Below, piece after piece: positions 1 to 7,357 of a DNA stretch of 15,595 nt (positions are counted from its first letter, which is position 1; every line of letters begins with the position of its first letter). Below the pieces are notes generated by a model. That model was given only the letters and a program-made list of their open reading frames with translations. It was not told the origin of the DNA and did no database searches. Position numbers and translations under genes: made by a program. The stretch comes from an uncultured Flavobacteriaceae bacterium (lineage in GTDB: Bacteria > Bacteroidota > Bacteroidia > Flavobacteriales > Flavobacteriaceae), in contig CAJXEG010000012.1 of the NCBI GenBank assembly GCA_913052425.1, positions 1 through 15,595 of the forward strand. The letters run 5' to 3'.

Positions 1-202
1 CCAATAGGGTGGAGATCACCATATAAACAAACAGGGGTTCCAAATATTTTTGATCTATATTTTCTTTGATGAACATCTTTTTATAGAGGCGTAAACCCAG
101 TAAAAAAGCGATGATGAACATCAAGCTGTAGATGTGAATGCCAAAGCCACCGATTTCGAATAATTTTTCGTTGGGCGCCCAATTGAATTTAAGAAAGGTC
201 AT
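1..202 (-). CDS. lgt: Prolipoprotein diacylglyceryl transferase, N-terminal part (cut by window edge)
   Basis: Lgt transfers a diacylglyceryl group from phosphatidylglycerol to the lipobox cysteine of prolipoproteins in the inner membrane. Only the first 67 codons lie in the window; the gene continues past position 1. The visible part begins MTFLKFNWAP, then an amphipathic stretch (FEIGGFGIHIYSL) leading into a first hydrophobic helix (about residues 24-40) and a second one (about 55-67). This N-terminal 'IHxYSL' pattern before helix 1 is familiar from Lgt proteins of Bacteroidota. The ATG at 202 lies 59 nt downstream of the yidD stop, with no visible promoter between, so it is probably the last visible gene of the folE-cysS-yidD-lgt run. 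The catalytic regions are outside the window, so the call rests on the N-terminus and context. Confidence 0.8.
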   Translation of the reverse strand, partial: MTFLKFNWAPNEKLFEIGGFGIHIYSLMFIIAFLLGLRLYKKMFIKENIDQKYLEPLFVYMVISTLL

Positions 203-261
203 AATTTTTACAATTGTGGGTTAAATGTAATCATTCTAATAGAGTTGAGGGCAGAAAAAAG

Positions 262-486
262 TTAAGGAACGGGATCATAACCGCTTTTGCCCCAAGGGTG
301 GCACTTAGCAATTCTTTTAAGGGTCAAATAAAACCCTTTGATGGGCCCGTGACGCCGAAAGGCTTCCAGTCCGTAGTGGGAACATGTAGGAGTAAAGCGA
401 CAAGAGGGCGGGAGTAGGGGAGAGATCAAAAGCTGATAGCTCTTAATGAGGAGGACAAATGGAAAAATCAGAATTTTTCTCAGCAT
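262..486 (-). CDS. yidD: Membrane protein insertion efficiency factor YidD
   Basis: YidD is a small inner-membrane-associated protein that assists YidC-dependent membrane protein insertion. The 74-residue product has an N-terminal amphipathic/hydrophobic segment (residues 1-25) and the family core: [10 protein letters not shown] with C29 and C35, an Arg/Gly turn (RRHGPIKG), and [13 protein letters not shown] at the very C-terminus (C62). The reading frame is open further upstream to 540, but that extension lies inside cysS. I chose the ATG at 486, four bases after the cysS TAA, because it gives the usual family length of 70-85 residues and starts directly with the hydrophobic segment. The common bacterial context is rpmH-rnpA-yidD-yidC; here it sits between cysS and lgt. 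Confidence 0.93.
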   Translation of the reverse strand: MLRKILIFPFVLLIKSYQLLISPLLPPSCRFTPTCSHYGLEAFRRHGPIKGFYLTLKRIAKCHPWGKSGYDPVP

Positions 487-490
487 TTCT

Positions 491-1969
491 TTAAATGAGG
501 GTAAACTGGGTTCCTTCTTTACCGTCTTTAAGCTGAACACCGTATTCCAAGAGTTGGTCTCTGATGCGATCGGAGGTTGTAAAATCTTTGTTGGCTCGGG
601 CGTTGTTTCTCAGTTCGATCAACAGGCCGATGGTTTTGTTGAGGGTGTCCTCGGTGGCATTGTTAGACTTTTCCTCGGGGGCAATGCCCAGTACATCATA
701 AATGAACACGGCCATCATCCTGTTAAGGGTTTCCCATTGGGATTGATCGATGGGGTGGTCTTTGTGGACGACCAGGTTGATGAACTTAACGGCCTCAAAA
801 AGCTGTGCAATGAGTAGTGGACTGTTGAAATCGTCATCCATGGCGGCATAGCATTTTTTTAACCATTGGTCGGAATCAAAATTTCCGGCTTTTTTTCCGG
901 GACTGACTTTGGAGAGTCGCCCTATGGATTCCACCAATCTTTGGTAGCCTTTTTCGGAGGCGTCCAGGGCTTCCTGACTGATGTCCAGAATACTGGTATA
1001 ATGGGCCTGAAGCATAAAGAAACGGACCACCTGTGGGCTGTAGGGTTTGGTGAATTTGTCATTGTTACCGGTAAAGATGTCCAAAGGAAGGATATTGTTG
1101 CCGGTGGATTTGGCCATTTTTTTACCGTTAAGGGTCAACATATTGGCGTGGAGCCAGTATTTTACGGGGGGGTGATTGTGTATGGCTTGTGCCTGAGCAA
1201 TTTCACATTCGTGGTGTGGGAATTTCAGATCCATTCCTCCACCGTGGATATCGAAGGAAGCTCCGAGGTATTTGGTGCTCATGGCCGTACATTCCAGGTG
1301 CCAGCCGGGAAAACCGTCGCTCCAGGGAGAGGGCCAACGCATTATGTGCTGGGGTTCGGCCTTTTTCCAGAGGGCAAAGTCCTGGGGATTTTTTTTGTCG
1401 CTTTGTCCGTCCAGAGTACGGGTGTTGTGAATCAATTCCTCGATCTTGCGGCCACTCAGTTTGCCATAGTGATGGCTTTGGTTGTATTTCAAAACATCAA
1501 AATATACCGATCCATTGACCTCATAGGCAAAACCGGCTTCTAGTATTTCTTTGATGAGTTCGATTTGCTCAATGATGTGCCCTGTGGCCGTGGGTTCAAT
1601 GGAGGGGGATAGAGTATTGAATTTTTCAAGGATTTGATGGAAATCAACGGTATAGAATTGCACCACTTCCATGGGTTCGATTTTTTCGATGCGAGCTTTT
1701 TTGGCAATGCGGTCTTCACCCACATCCTCGTCATTTTCGAGATGTCCGGCATCGGTGATGTTGCGAACATAACGGACTTTGTGCCCCAGATGTTTGAGGT
1801 AGCGGTAGATCAGATCAAAGGAAATAAAAGTCCTGCAATTTCCCAGATGGACGTTGCTGTAAACTGTGGGGCCACAGACATACATTCCTACATAGCCGGG
1901 GTTAAGGGGCTGAAAAGGTTCTTTTTTTCCGCTTAGGGAATTTAAAACGACCAGGGAATTGTCGATCAA
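491..1969 (-). CDS. cysS: Cysteinyl-tRNA synthetase
   Basis: This class I aminoacyl-tRNA synthetase charges tRNA-Cys in the cytoplasm. The 492-residue length is typical. Visible motifs are the HIGH-box equivalent HLGN (41-44), the KMSKS loop as KMAKS (284-288), and the zinc ligands that bind the substrate thiolate: C32 in CGPTVYS, C227 in [10 protein letters not shown]252 and E256 in FPHHECEIA. The C-terminal third (about 340-492) is the helical anticodon-binding region. The start is a TTG at 1969 whose last two bases form the TGA stop of folE (TTGA overlap). An in-frame stop at 1975 blocks any upstream start, and the next ATG (residue 29) would delete the first strand just before C32, so TTG is the only sensible start. 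The overlap suggests translational coupling to folE. The long open frames on the opposite strand here are shadows. Confidence 0.98.
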   Translation of the reverse strand: MIDNSLVVLNSLSGKKEPFQPLNPGYVGMYVCGPTVYSNVHLGNCRTFISFDLIYRYLKHLGHKVRYVRNITDAGHLENDEDVGEDRIAKKARIEKIEPMEVVQFYTVDFHQILEKFNTLSPSIEPTATGHIIEQIELIKEILEAGFAYEVNGSVYFDVLKYNQSHHYGKLSGRKIEELIHNTRTLDGQSDKKNPQDFALWKKAEPQHIMRWPSPWSDGFPGWHLECTAMSTKYLGASFDIHGGGMDLKFPHHECEIAQAQAIHNHPPVKYWLHANMLTLNGKKMAKSTGNNILPLDIFTGNNDKFTKPYSPQVVRFFMLQAHYTSILDISQEALDASEKGYQRLVESIGRLSKVSPGKKAGNFDSDQWLKKCYAAMDDDFNSPLLIAQLFEAVKFINLVVHKDHPIDQSQWETLNRMMAVFIYDVLGIAPEEKSNNATEDTLNKTIGLLIELRNNARANKDFTTSDRIRDQLLEYGVQLKDGKEGTQFTLI

Positions 1970-2646
1970 AACTCAGTTTCTAGTTTTATGTAATCCAAAA
2001 ATTCTCTCTTGACTTCAATATCCTTGAAACGACCACCAAATTCAGAGGTTATGGTACTGCTGGAGATATCGCTGATGCCTCTGGAATTGACACAGAGGTG
2101 CTTGGCATCAATCACACAAGCTACATTCCTGGTATTCAATATTTTTTGAAGTTCCTCCACGATTTGAAGGGTCAGACGTTCCTGAACCTGAGGACGTTTG
2201 GCAAAGTAGTCAACGATTCTGTTCATCTTGGAGAGTCCTACCACTGTCCCATTGGAAATATAGGCCACATGGGCTTTACCTACAATGGGGAGCAGGTGGT
2301 GTTCGCAAGTGGAGTAGAGGGTGATGTTTTTTTCGACCAACATCTCTCCATACTTGTATTTGTTTTCGAAGGTGGAGGATTCCGGTTTATTGTCGGGATG
2401 CAAACCACCAAAAATTTCGTTGACAAACATTTTAGCCACCCTTCTAGGGGTTCCTTTAAGGCTGTCATCGGTGAGGTCCATACCGAGGATATGAAGTACC
2501 TCCTGAATTTTTTCTTCGATCAGTAATATTTTTTCGGTATTACTCATCTCAAAAGCATCGGGTCGAAGCGGAGTCTCTTTGGAATTGCCCTGGTGCTGGT
2601 CAGCCATTTCGTCCAATCGCTCCGTCAGTAATTTTTCTAATTTCAT
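1966..2646 (-). CDS. folE: GTP cyclohydrolase I
   Basis: FolE converts GTP to 7,8-dihydroneopterin triphosphate, the entry step to folate and other pterins; the enzyme is a homodecamer. The product is 226 residues (E. coli FolE is 222). Residues 1-35 are a variable charged extension and the T-fold catalytic domain follows. Zinc ligands are visible as C114 and H117 in STCEHHLLP and C185 in KHLCVNSRG; the 71-residue spacing of the two cysteines matches E. coli C110/C181. The loops [13 protein letters not shown] (137-148) and RPQVQERLT (151-159) are the family signatures. A TAnnTTTG promoter lies 17-24 nt upstream of the ATG, making folE the likely first gene of the operon with cysS, yidD and lgt. 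The other folate gene in the window, folP, is about 11 kb away and separately transcribed. Confidence 0.98.
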   Translation of the reverse strand: MKLEKLLTERLDEMADQHQGNSKETPLRPDAFEMSNTEKILLIEEKIQEVLHILGMDLTDDSLKGTPRRVAKMFVNEIFGGLHPDNKPESSTFENKYKYGEMLVEKNITLYSTCEHHLLPIVGKAHVAYISNGTVVGLSKMNRIVDYFAKRPQVQERLTLQIVEELQKILNTRNVACVIDAKHLCVNSRGISDISSSTITSEFGGRFKDIEVKREFLDYIKLETEF

Positions 2647-2662
2647 AGCTATAAAAGTGGTA

Positions 2663-2670
2663 CAAAGATA
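2663..2670 (-). promoter_or_regulatory. Promoter -7 element for folE operon
   Basis: Minus strand reads TATCTTTG, a full match to the Bacteroidota -7 consensus TAnnTTTG. It implies a transcription start near 2656-2659 and a leader of only about 10-13 nt before the folE ATG at 2646. No clean TTG -33 element is seen at 17-23 nt upstream. Confidence 0.65.
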
Positions 2671-2727
2671 GTTATTTATCCATAAAAAATGCAGGGACTT
2701 TCTTAACTGAAAAGGTTTTGAAGGGGG

Positions 2728-4233
2728 CTAGAGTTTAAAGGAGTAGGAAACCAGAAATTGAAATTGGTCTTTATTGAGTTCAATGGGGTCGGTCAAACCA
2801 GTTTGGTACATTGATTCCGAGCGCTCGAATACCAGATTGCTGAGGGCGAAGTTAAGCGCACTGCCTCCAAAATCATAACCCAATCCAAAACTTGTCCCTT
2901 TTCTGAGATCTGTGGATTTTTTGTTGATGCTCCCTTGGTTGAAATACCCGCCTCTGAAGCTCAATCGGCCTAAACGGTATTCTCCTCCTATTTTAAGGGT
3001 TCCGGCTGATTTTAGTGTACTGTTGATTATTTTATTTTGGTTGATGAAGTTGTCGTCCCCGTTTCCAAGCTCAAATGAAGCGTTTTGATAATTGACAAAG
3101 TCGTATTGTACGCTGATCAAACCTTTGGAGCCAAAAACATAGGCCAATCCTCCGGAATATCTGGAAGGAGTGGACATGTTGTATTGGTAAATGTTGGTGA
3201 TCCCGGGATCAATAGTATCTTTACCGTTACTTTTATTGGTAATGATGAACTGTACCAATTCATCGGTCATTTGATACCAAACGGGACTGTGATAACTGAG
3301 CCCCACTCTGAGGTTGTCGGCCTTATAAATTGCCCCAAACTGAAAAGAAAAGCCCTCTCCTATGGTCAAAAGATCGTTTTCAAACTCTGTATAATCGAAA
3401 GTAGAGGTTCCGCCATAGTTGTTTTCGACCAAATTGTCAATCCTTCTAAAGCGGGCTTGATGAGAATTGAGGTTAAAACCCAAATAGAGATTTTCCTGGT
3501 ACTGTGCGCCAAATGAAAAGGTGTGTTTGCTGTTTTTTCCGCTGTGGGTGACAAAAAAATCGTGGTTGACCAAACGCTTGTCCGCGTTGCTGTTGGAAAC
3601 ATATTGGGTATTGTTGTCATCGGTTGTGACCGGATTGATAACATAGCTTTGATATCCCAAAAAAGCTTGTTGGCTCCCAAAGCCATTGTTCTCTCCCAAA
3701 TACTTGTATGATTGTGAAAGATCTTCATCGTCATAGGTTTTTATATCCCGATAGGGAATTCCGTTGGCAAAGGCCAAAAAATAATTATCTAAACCCCTGT
3801 TGGGGTTAGTTCCTCCGGCATTGAACTTGGAATTAAAAGTGTTTTCGTCCTGATAATTATAGGCAAATGTCAGTTTTACGAAATCACTGGCCTCAGTGTC
3901 GCTGAGTACCAAAACCAAACCAAATTGATCAATATCGGAAGATCTGGAATCGACACTGTTGCTGCTTCCGAAATATTTGGCGTCTAGCTTGTTTTCAACA
4001 GTTTTTAAGGTCAACCCTATTTCGGAGTTAAGGAATACGGCTGCTGCTGCGGGGTTGTCTTTGATGGCAGAAAAATCACCACCCAAGGCATTGAATGCCC
4101 CACTCATAGATACGTATCTGGCGGTGCCTTTTAATTCTGTTCGTGTGTACCGCAAAAGGTCATCCATGGACTGGGCATGCGTTCCCAATGGGAATAAAAA
4201 TAACATGAGAACATGAGGGATGTACTTTTTCAT
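2728..4233 (-). CDS. FadL/OmpP1-like outer-membrane beta-barrel protein
   Basis: A predicted outer-membrane barrel of 501 residues. It has a Sec signal peptide (MKK, a hydrophobic core, cleavage after THA at residue 20) and a mature N-terminus followed by GTARYVSMSGAFNALGG and IKDNPAAA (about 36-65). That is the conserved 'alternating Gly/Ala then NPA' plug-strand segment of the OMPP1/FadL/TodX superfamily. The rest is a succession of amphipathic strands rich in Tyr, Asn, Gly and Ser. It ends in the aromatic strand FQFLVSYSFKL, a typical C-terminal barrel signal. FadL proteins move hydrophobic substrates across the outer membrane; the ligand here cannot be told from sequence. It lies 23 nt downstream of the lipoprotein gene on the same strand and is probably cotranscribed with it. 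I see no convincing terminator in the 81 nt before folE. Confidence 0.75.
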   Translation of the reverse strand: MKKYIPHVLMLFLFPLGTHAQSMDDLLRYTRTELKGTARYVSMSGAFNALGGDFSAIKDNPAAAAVFLNSEIGLTLKTVENKLDAKYFGSSNSVDSRSSDIDQFGLVLVLSDTEASDFVKLTFAYNYQDENTFNSKFNAGGTNPNRGLDNYFLAFANGIPYRDIKTYDDEDLSQSYKYLGENNGFGSQQAFLGYQSYVINPVTTDDNNTQYVSNSNADKRLVNHDFFVTHSGKNSKHTFSFGAQYQENLYLGFNLNSHQARFRRIDNLVENNYGGTSTFDYTEFENDLLTIGEGFSFQFGAIYKADNLRVGLSYHSPVWYQMTDELVQFIITNKSNGKDTIDPGITNIYQYNMSTPSRYSGGLAYVFGSKGLISVQYDFVNYQNASFELGNGDDNFINQNKIINSTLKSAGTLKIGGEYRLGRLSFRGGYFNQGSINKKSTDLRKGTSFGLGYDFGGSALNFALSNLVFERSESMYQTGLTDPIELNKDQFQFLVSYSFKL

Positions 4234-4256
4234 CGTCGTTAAATTTTAATTCGATA

Positions 4257-5294
4257 TTACCTGCTTCGAGAACTGCTTCTGCCTCCACCACCAGAGCCTC
4301 TGGATGATGAACCATATGAGGAACGCCCACCACTCGAATATGATGATCGAGAGGAACCATAGCTTCTTCCTGAGTTATAAATGCTTCTTGAAGAAGAATT
4401 GGAATAAGACCTGGAGGAGTTGGTTCGTGGTGTACTACTGTAGCTTGATCTCTGTCTGGACTGCGAAGAGGCGTTTCCACTGGTCACCTTTTGTCCGGAT
4501 CCATTGTTATAAGTCTGGCCTTGAGATTTTCTACCTACATTGTATCGGCTAGTGCTCGACGGATTGCTTTTGGTAAATGTTCCGCTGTAACTCTTATTCC
4601 GTGAGCTGTTTGAGCTGTAATAGCCTTGGCCGGAACGTCCCCCTCTTGAAGTACTGGAGTCAGCATAGCGACTGGAACCCCTGGAGTAGGAGGAACGTGC
4701 ATAACTCCTACCGTATCGGTCGTTGTAATAGTTCCTATAACCATATCTGGGAGCGTAATAAGGGGGGTAACCGTATCCGTAACCAAAGTTGTAGTAGGGG
4801 TCGTAAAAACTAAGCCCCCAATAGGGTCGGTAAAAACCTCTATAGTAAAAGGGACTGTAGCCCCAAAAGGGATCGTAAAAGGTATTGTAGAATCCCCAGT
4901 TGAAATTGAAATATCCCCAAGGGTTGTTGTTGATGTAATAAATTTCTGTTTTGTTGGTGCGATCTCCCCAGGGGGCTTGAGAATTCACCCGAACATTACT
5001 GTTGCCATTGTTACTGCTGTAGCTGTCAGTTTCTGTAAAGGTGTAGTTTTGGGGATTGTCTATTGAGGAGTAATCGTCAGCGACGTTACTAAAATAATCT
5101 TTGTAGTACACCCCTGTTGTATTGGTTTCGGTTTTGGGTTGTTCGGGTTTTGCTTTGGCAACAGTTTCCCCTCCGTAAATACCGTCTGAGGCATAGTAAG
5201 AGACCGTCTGGTAACTTCCACAAGAAAGTAAAGTGGAGATGAGAAAAAGACTGCTTAATAAGTGGGTCGAAATTAAATTAAGTTTTGTTCTCAT
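4257..5294 (-). CDS. Low-complexity Tyr/Ser/Arg/Gly-rich lipoprotein of unknown function
   Basis: I do not recognise a named family. The 345-residue product opens with a lipoprotein signal peptide: basic MRTK, a hydrophobic core, and lipobox LLSC with the lipidation Cys at residue 25. Residues 26-105 are polar. Residues 105-200 are strikingly aromatic (repeats of PWGYF, FYDPFWGYSPFYY, GYGYGYPPYY). Residues 200-345 are almost entirely Ser, Arg, Gly, Tyr and Asn with recurring SRSY, SSYS and GGRSS units, ending SSSRSR. The ATG at 5294 was preferred over the more upstream in-frame ATG at 5360 because it starts directly at the signal peptide; the longer form would bury it behind 22 polar and aromatic residues. 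It probably forms an operon with the barrel gene 23 nt downstream and is divergent from proS. It is probably surface or periplasmic and intrinsically disordered; any structural or adhesive role is a guess. Confidence 0.85.
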   Translation of the reverse strand: MRTKLNLISTHLLSSLFLISTLLSCGSYQTVSYYASDGIYGGETVAKAKPEQPKTETNTTGVYYKDYFSNVADDYSSIDNPQNYTFTETDSYSSNNGNSNVRVNSQAPWGDRTNKTEIYYINNNPWGYFNFNWGFYNTFYDPFWGYSPFYYRGFYRPYWGLSFYDPYYNFGYGYGYPPYYAPRYGYRNYYNDRYGRSYARSSYSRGSSRYADSSTSRGGRSGQGYYSSNSSRNKSYSGTFTKSNPSSTSRYNVGRKSQGQTYNNGSGQKVTSGNASSQSRQRSSYSSTPRTNSSRSYSNSSSRSIYNSGRSYGSSRSSYSSGGRSSYGSSSRGSGGGGRSSSRSR

Positions 5295-5319
5295 AGTTGG
5301 TGCTTTTAGGAATGAATCA

Positions 5320-5327
5320 CAAACAAA
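5320..5327 (-). promoter_or_regulatory. Possible -7 element for the lipoprotein-barrel operon
   Basis: Minus strand reads TTTGTTTG, one mismatch to TAnnTTTG, about 26 nt upstream of the lipoprotein ATG. There is no clear -33 element. It is the best candidate in a 99-nt divergent region, but weak. Confidence 0.25.
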
Positions 5328-5334
5328 AAAATAG

Positions 5335-5342
5335 TAGTTTTG
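5335..5342 (+). promoter_or_regulatory. Promoter -7 element for proS
   Basis: TAGTTTTG matches TAnnTTTG in full. Transcription would start near 5347-5350, leaving a leader of about 45 nt before the GTG start at 5394. It would also place the alternative ATG at 5340 upstream of the transcript, supporting the shorter ProRS. No TTG lies at the usual -33 distance. Confidence 0.5.
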
Positions 5343-5393
5343 TGCTTCATTATATTTCATACATACAGAAACAAAATCTGTGCCAAACTACTC

Positions 5394-6872
5394 GTGGGTA
5401 AAAAATTAACAAATAGATCAGCGGATTATTCGAAGTGGTATAACGAATTGGTGGTTATGGCCGATTTGGCAGAAAACTCAGCCGTTCGGGGCTGTATGGT
5501 CATCAAACCTTATGGTTATGCCATTTGGGAAAAAATGCAATCGGAATTGGACAAAATGTTTAAGGCTACGGGCCATCAAAACGCCTATTTTCCATTGTTT
5601 GTACCCAAGAGTTTATTTGAGGCTGAAGAAAAAAACGCTGAGGGTTTCGCCAAGGAGTGTGCTGTGGTTACCCATTACCGTTTGAAAACCGATCCTGCGG
5701 ATGCCTCCAAATTGATCGTCGATCCTGATGCGAAATTGGAGGAGGAGTTGGTGGTCAGACCCACCAGTGAGGCCATTATATGGAACACTTATAAGAATTG
5801 GATACAGTCCTATCGCGATTTACCCATACTGGTGAATCAATGGGCCAATGTGGTGCGTTGGGAAATGCGTACGCGTTTATTTTTGCGTACTGCCGAGTTT
5901 TTATGGCAAGAAGGGCATACCGCTCATGCCACAAAAGCTGAAGCTCTGGAGGAAACCAAATTAATCAATGGTTTGTATGCCGATTTTGCTGAGAATTTTA
6001 TGGCCATCCCTGTCATTCAAGGTCTTAAATCGGAGAGTGAGCGGTTTGCCGGGGCAGAGGAAACTTATTGTATCGAAGCACTGATGCAGGACGGTAAGGC
6101 ACTGCAAGCCGGAACCTCCCACTTTTTGGGACAAAATTTCGCCAAGGCTTTTGATGTTAAGTTTGCTACCCAATCCGGAGGTCTGGAATACGTTTGGGCC
6201 TCGTCTTGGGGCGTGTCCACCCGTTTGATGGGGGCACTCATCATGACCCATAGCGATGACAATGGTCTGGTGCTACCACCCAATTTGGCGCCCATACAGC
6301 TGGTGATTGTTCCCATATACAAAGGACATGAAAAACTCCAAGCCATTTCCGAAGTGGCAAATAAAATAAAAACCGAATTGGAGGCGGCCGGTATTTCTGT
6401 CAAATACGACGACAGAGATAACTTTAAGCCCGGCTATAAGTTCAATGATTATGAACTGAAAGGCGTTCCACTGAGGATCGCCATAGGCCCCAGAGATTTG
6501 GAAAACAAGGTAGTGGAATTGGCAAGAAGAGATACTTTGGAAAAAAATCTGGTTCCAATGGAGGGATTAACACAGCACATCAAAGCCACGCTGGATGAAA
6601 TTCAAACTCAACTTTTTAGCAAGGCACTGAAATTCAGGGAGGAACACATCACAGAGGTGGATGACTTCGATGCGTTTCAATCTGTATTGTTGGATAAGGG
6701 AGGATTTATTTCTGCCCACTGGGATGGGACGTCCGAAACCGAGGAGGCGATAAAAAAACAAACCAAAGCCACCATCAGGTGTATTCCGCTTATTGAAAGC
6801 CCACAAGAGGGGAAATGTGTTTACTCCGGAAAACCTTCCGCCCAAAGGGTATTGTTTGCAAAAGCCTACTAA
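5394..6872 (+). CDS. proS: Prolyl-tRNA synthetase (archaeal/eukaryotic-type)
   Basis: This class II synthetase charges tRNA-Pro. The frame is open from an ATG at 5340, but homology begins at [19 protein letters not shown], so I start at the GTG at 5394, giving 492 residues, the normal length for this ProRS type. Motif 2 is visible around [20 protein letters not shown] (155-174), followed by HTAHAT; motif 3 is around [19 protein letters not shown] (273-291). The anticodon-binding domain covers about 300-410 and the extra C-terminal domain about 411-492. The protein ends [13 protein letters not shown] with the C-terminal Tyr characteristic of the eukaryal/archaeal type. There is no bacterial-type editing (INS) insert. 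The C-terminal domain retains only two cysteines (C463, C475) where zinc-binding relatives have four. It has its own TAnnTTTG promoter and is divergent from the lipoprotein gene. Confidence 0.97.
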   Translation: MGKKLTNRSADYSKWYNELVVMADLAENSAVRGCMVIKPYGYAIWEKMQSELDKMFKATGHQNAYFPLFVPKSLFEAEEKNAEGFAKECAVVTHYRLKTDPADASKLIVDPDAKLEEELVVRPTSEAIIWNTYKNWIQSYRDLPILVNQWANVVRWEMRTRLFLRTAEFLWQEGHTAHATKAEALEETKLINGLYADFAENFMAIPVIQGLKSESERFAGAEETYCIEALMQDGKALQAGTSHFLGQNFAKAFDVKFATQSGGLEYVWASSWGVSTRLMGALIMTHSDDNGLVLPPNLAPIQLVIVPIYKGHEKLQAISEVANKIKTELEAAGISVKYDDRDNFKPGYKFNDYELKGVPLRIAIGPRDLENKVVELARRDTLEKNLVPMEGLTQHIKATLDEIQTQLFSKALKFREEHITEVDDFDAFQSVLLDKGGFISAHWDGTSETEEAIKKQTKATIRCIPLIESPQEGKCVYSGKPSAQRVLFAKAY

Positions 6873-6913
6873 GAGACTTTTTTTTATTGTTGCATTCACG
6901 CTTGGTTTTGGAG

Positions 6914-6944
6914 TTGTATAATAATTTTTTTAAGTGTACATTTG
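6914..6944 (+). promoter_or_regulatory. Promoter of tRNA-Glu and probably rpsT
   Basis: TTG at 6914-6916, a 20-nt spacer, then TACATTTG at 6937-6944. This is the clearest two-part Bacteroidota promoter in the window (TTG-N19/20-TAnnTTTG). Transcription would start around 6950, about 10 nt before the tRNA 5' end. No further TAnnTTTG lies between the tRNA and rpsT, so it likely drives both. Confidence 0.75.
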
Positions 6945-6959
6945 CGCACTGAAAATATT

Positions 6960-7031
6960 GGCCCGTTCGTCTATCGGTTAGGACGCCAGGTTTTCATCCT
7001 GGAAAGAGGGGTTCGACTCCCCTACGGGCTA
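6960..7031 (+). tRNA. tRNA-Glu (anticodon TTC)
   Basis: A full cloverleaf can be drawn. The acceptor stem is GGCCCGT with ACGGGCT (first pair G-U). The D arm is GTCT/GGAC, the anticodon stem is CCAGG/CCTGG around the loop TTTTCAT (anticodon TTC), and the T arm is AGGGG/CCCCT around TTCGACT. The total is 72 nt with discriminator A at 7031. The next bases are CA, so the 3' CCA is not fully encoded and must be added after processing. It reads the Glu codons GAA and GAG. I found no integrase or repeated tRNA 3' end nearby, so it does not look like a used attachment site. Confidence 0.97.
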
Positions 7032-7051
7032 CAAGCTTTTAAAATAATTAT

Positions 7052-7303
7052 ATGGCAAATCATAAGTCTGCATTAAAGAGAATTCGTTCCAACGACAAAA
7101 AGCGCTTACGCAACAGATTCCAGCACAAAACGGCGAGAAATGCGATTCGTAAGTTGAGAAGTGTGACCACTAAAAAAGAAGCCAACAAACAATTCCCCGG
7201 TGTGGTTTCGTTGGTTGACAAATTGGCAAAAAAGAATATTATCCATGCCAACAAGGCCGCCAACCTCAAGTCAAAGCTGGCCAGGTTCGTCGCCTCTCTT
7301 TAG
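7052..7303 (+). CDS. rpsT: 30S ribosomal protein S20
   Basis: S20 binds 16S rRNA early in small-subunit assembly. The 83-residue, very basic product starts [18 protein letters not shown], a textbook S20 N-terminus. The rest folds as a three-helix bundle ([47 protein letters not shown]). The usual bacterial length is 83-90. The ATG follows the tRNA-Glu discriminator by 20 nt without an obvious Shine-Dalgarno sequence. The gene is followed by a hairpin terminator shared with the convergent rho gene. Confidence 0.98.
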   Translation: MANHKSALKRIRSNDKKRLRNRFQHKTARNAIRKLRSVTTKKEANKQFPGVVSLVDKLAKKNIIHANKAANLKSKLARFVASL

Positions 7304-7322
7304 GCAAAATACTTTGTACAAT

Positions 7323-7354
7323 AAAAAAAGTCTCCCGATCGGAAGGCTTTTTTT
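7323..7354. terminator. Bidirectional intrinsic terminator between rpsT and rho
   Basis: Seven A (7323-7329), then an imperfect stem GTCTCCC / GGAAGGC with loop GATC, then seven T (7348-7354). Outer A-T pairs extend the stem, and either strand yields a hairpin followed by a U run. It lies in the 54-nt gap between the rpsT stop and the rho stop, so it can end both transcripts. Confidence 0.8.
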
Positions 7355-7357
7355 ATT

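Noticed and set aside
866..1543. 225-residue open frame on the plus strand inside cysS
   Set aside because: It is the antisense of the conserved CysRS catalytic core, with no domain or promoter of its own.
3085..3516. 143-residue plus-strand open frame inside the barrel gene, plus a 122-residue minus-strand frame at 3366-3734
   Set aside because: Both are out-of-frame shadows of a gene with a clear signal peptide and barrel pattern.
4304..4813. Short frames rich in Thr, Pro, Ser and Cys opposite or alongside the lipoprotein gene
   Set aside because: Low-complexity codon repeats produce long frames in several phases; none has a plausible start or domain.
6873..6900. T-run after proS as an intrinsic terminator
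   Set aside because: The run of eight T lacks a convincing stem before it; proS may read through into tRNA-Glu.
6960..7031. tRNA-Glu as an integration site for a mobile element
   Set aside because: The flanks are proS and rpsT, with no integrase, no repeated tRNA 3' end and no change in gene character.
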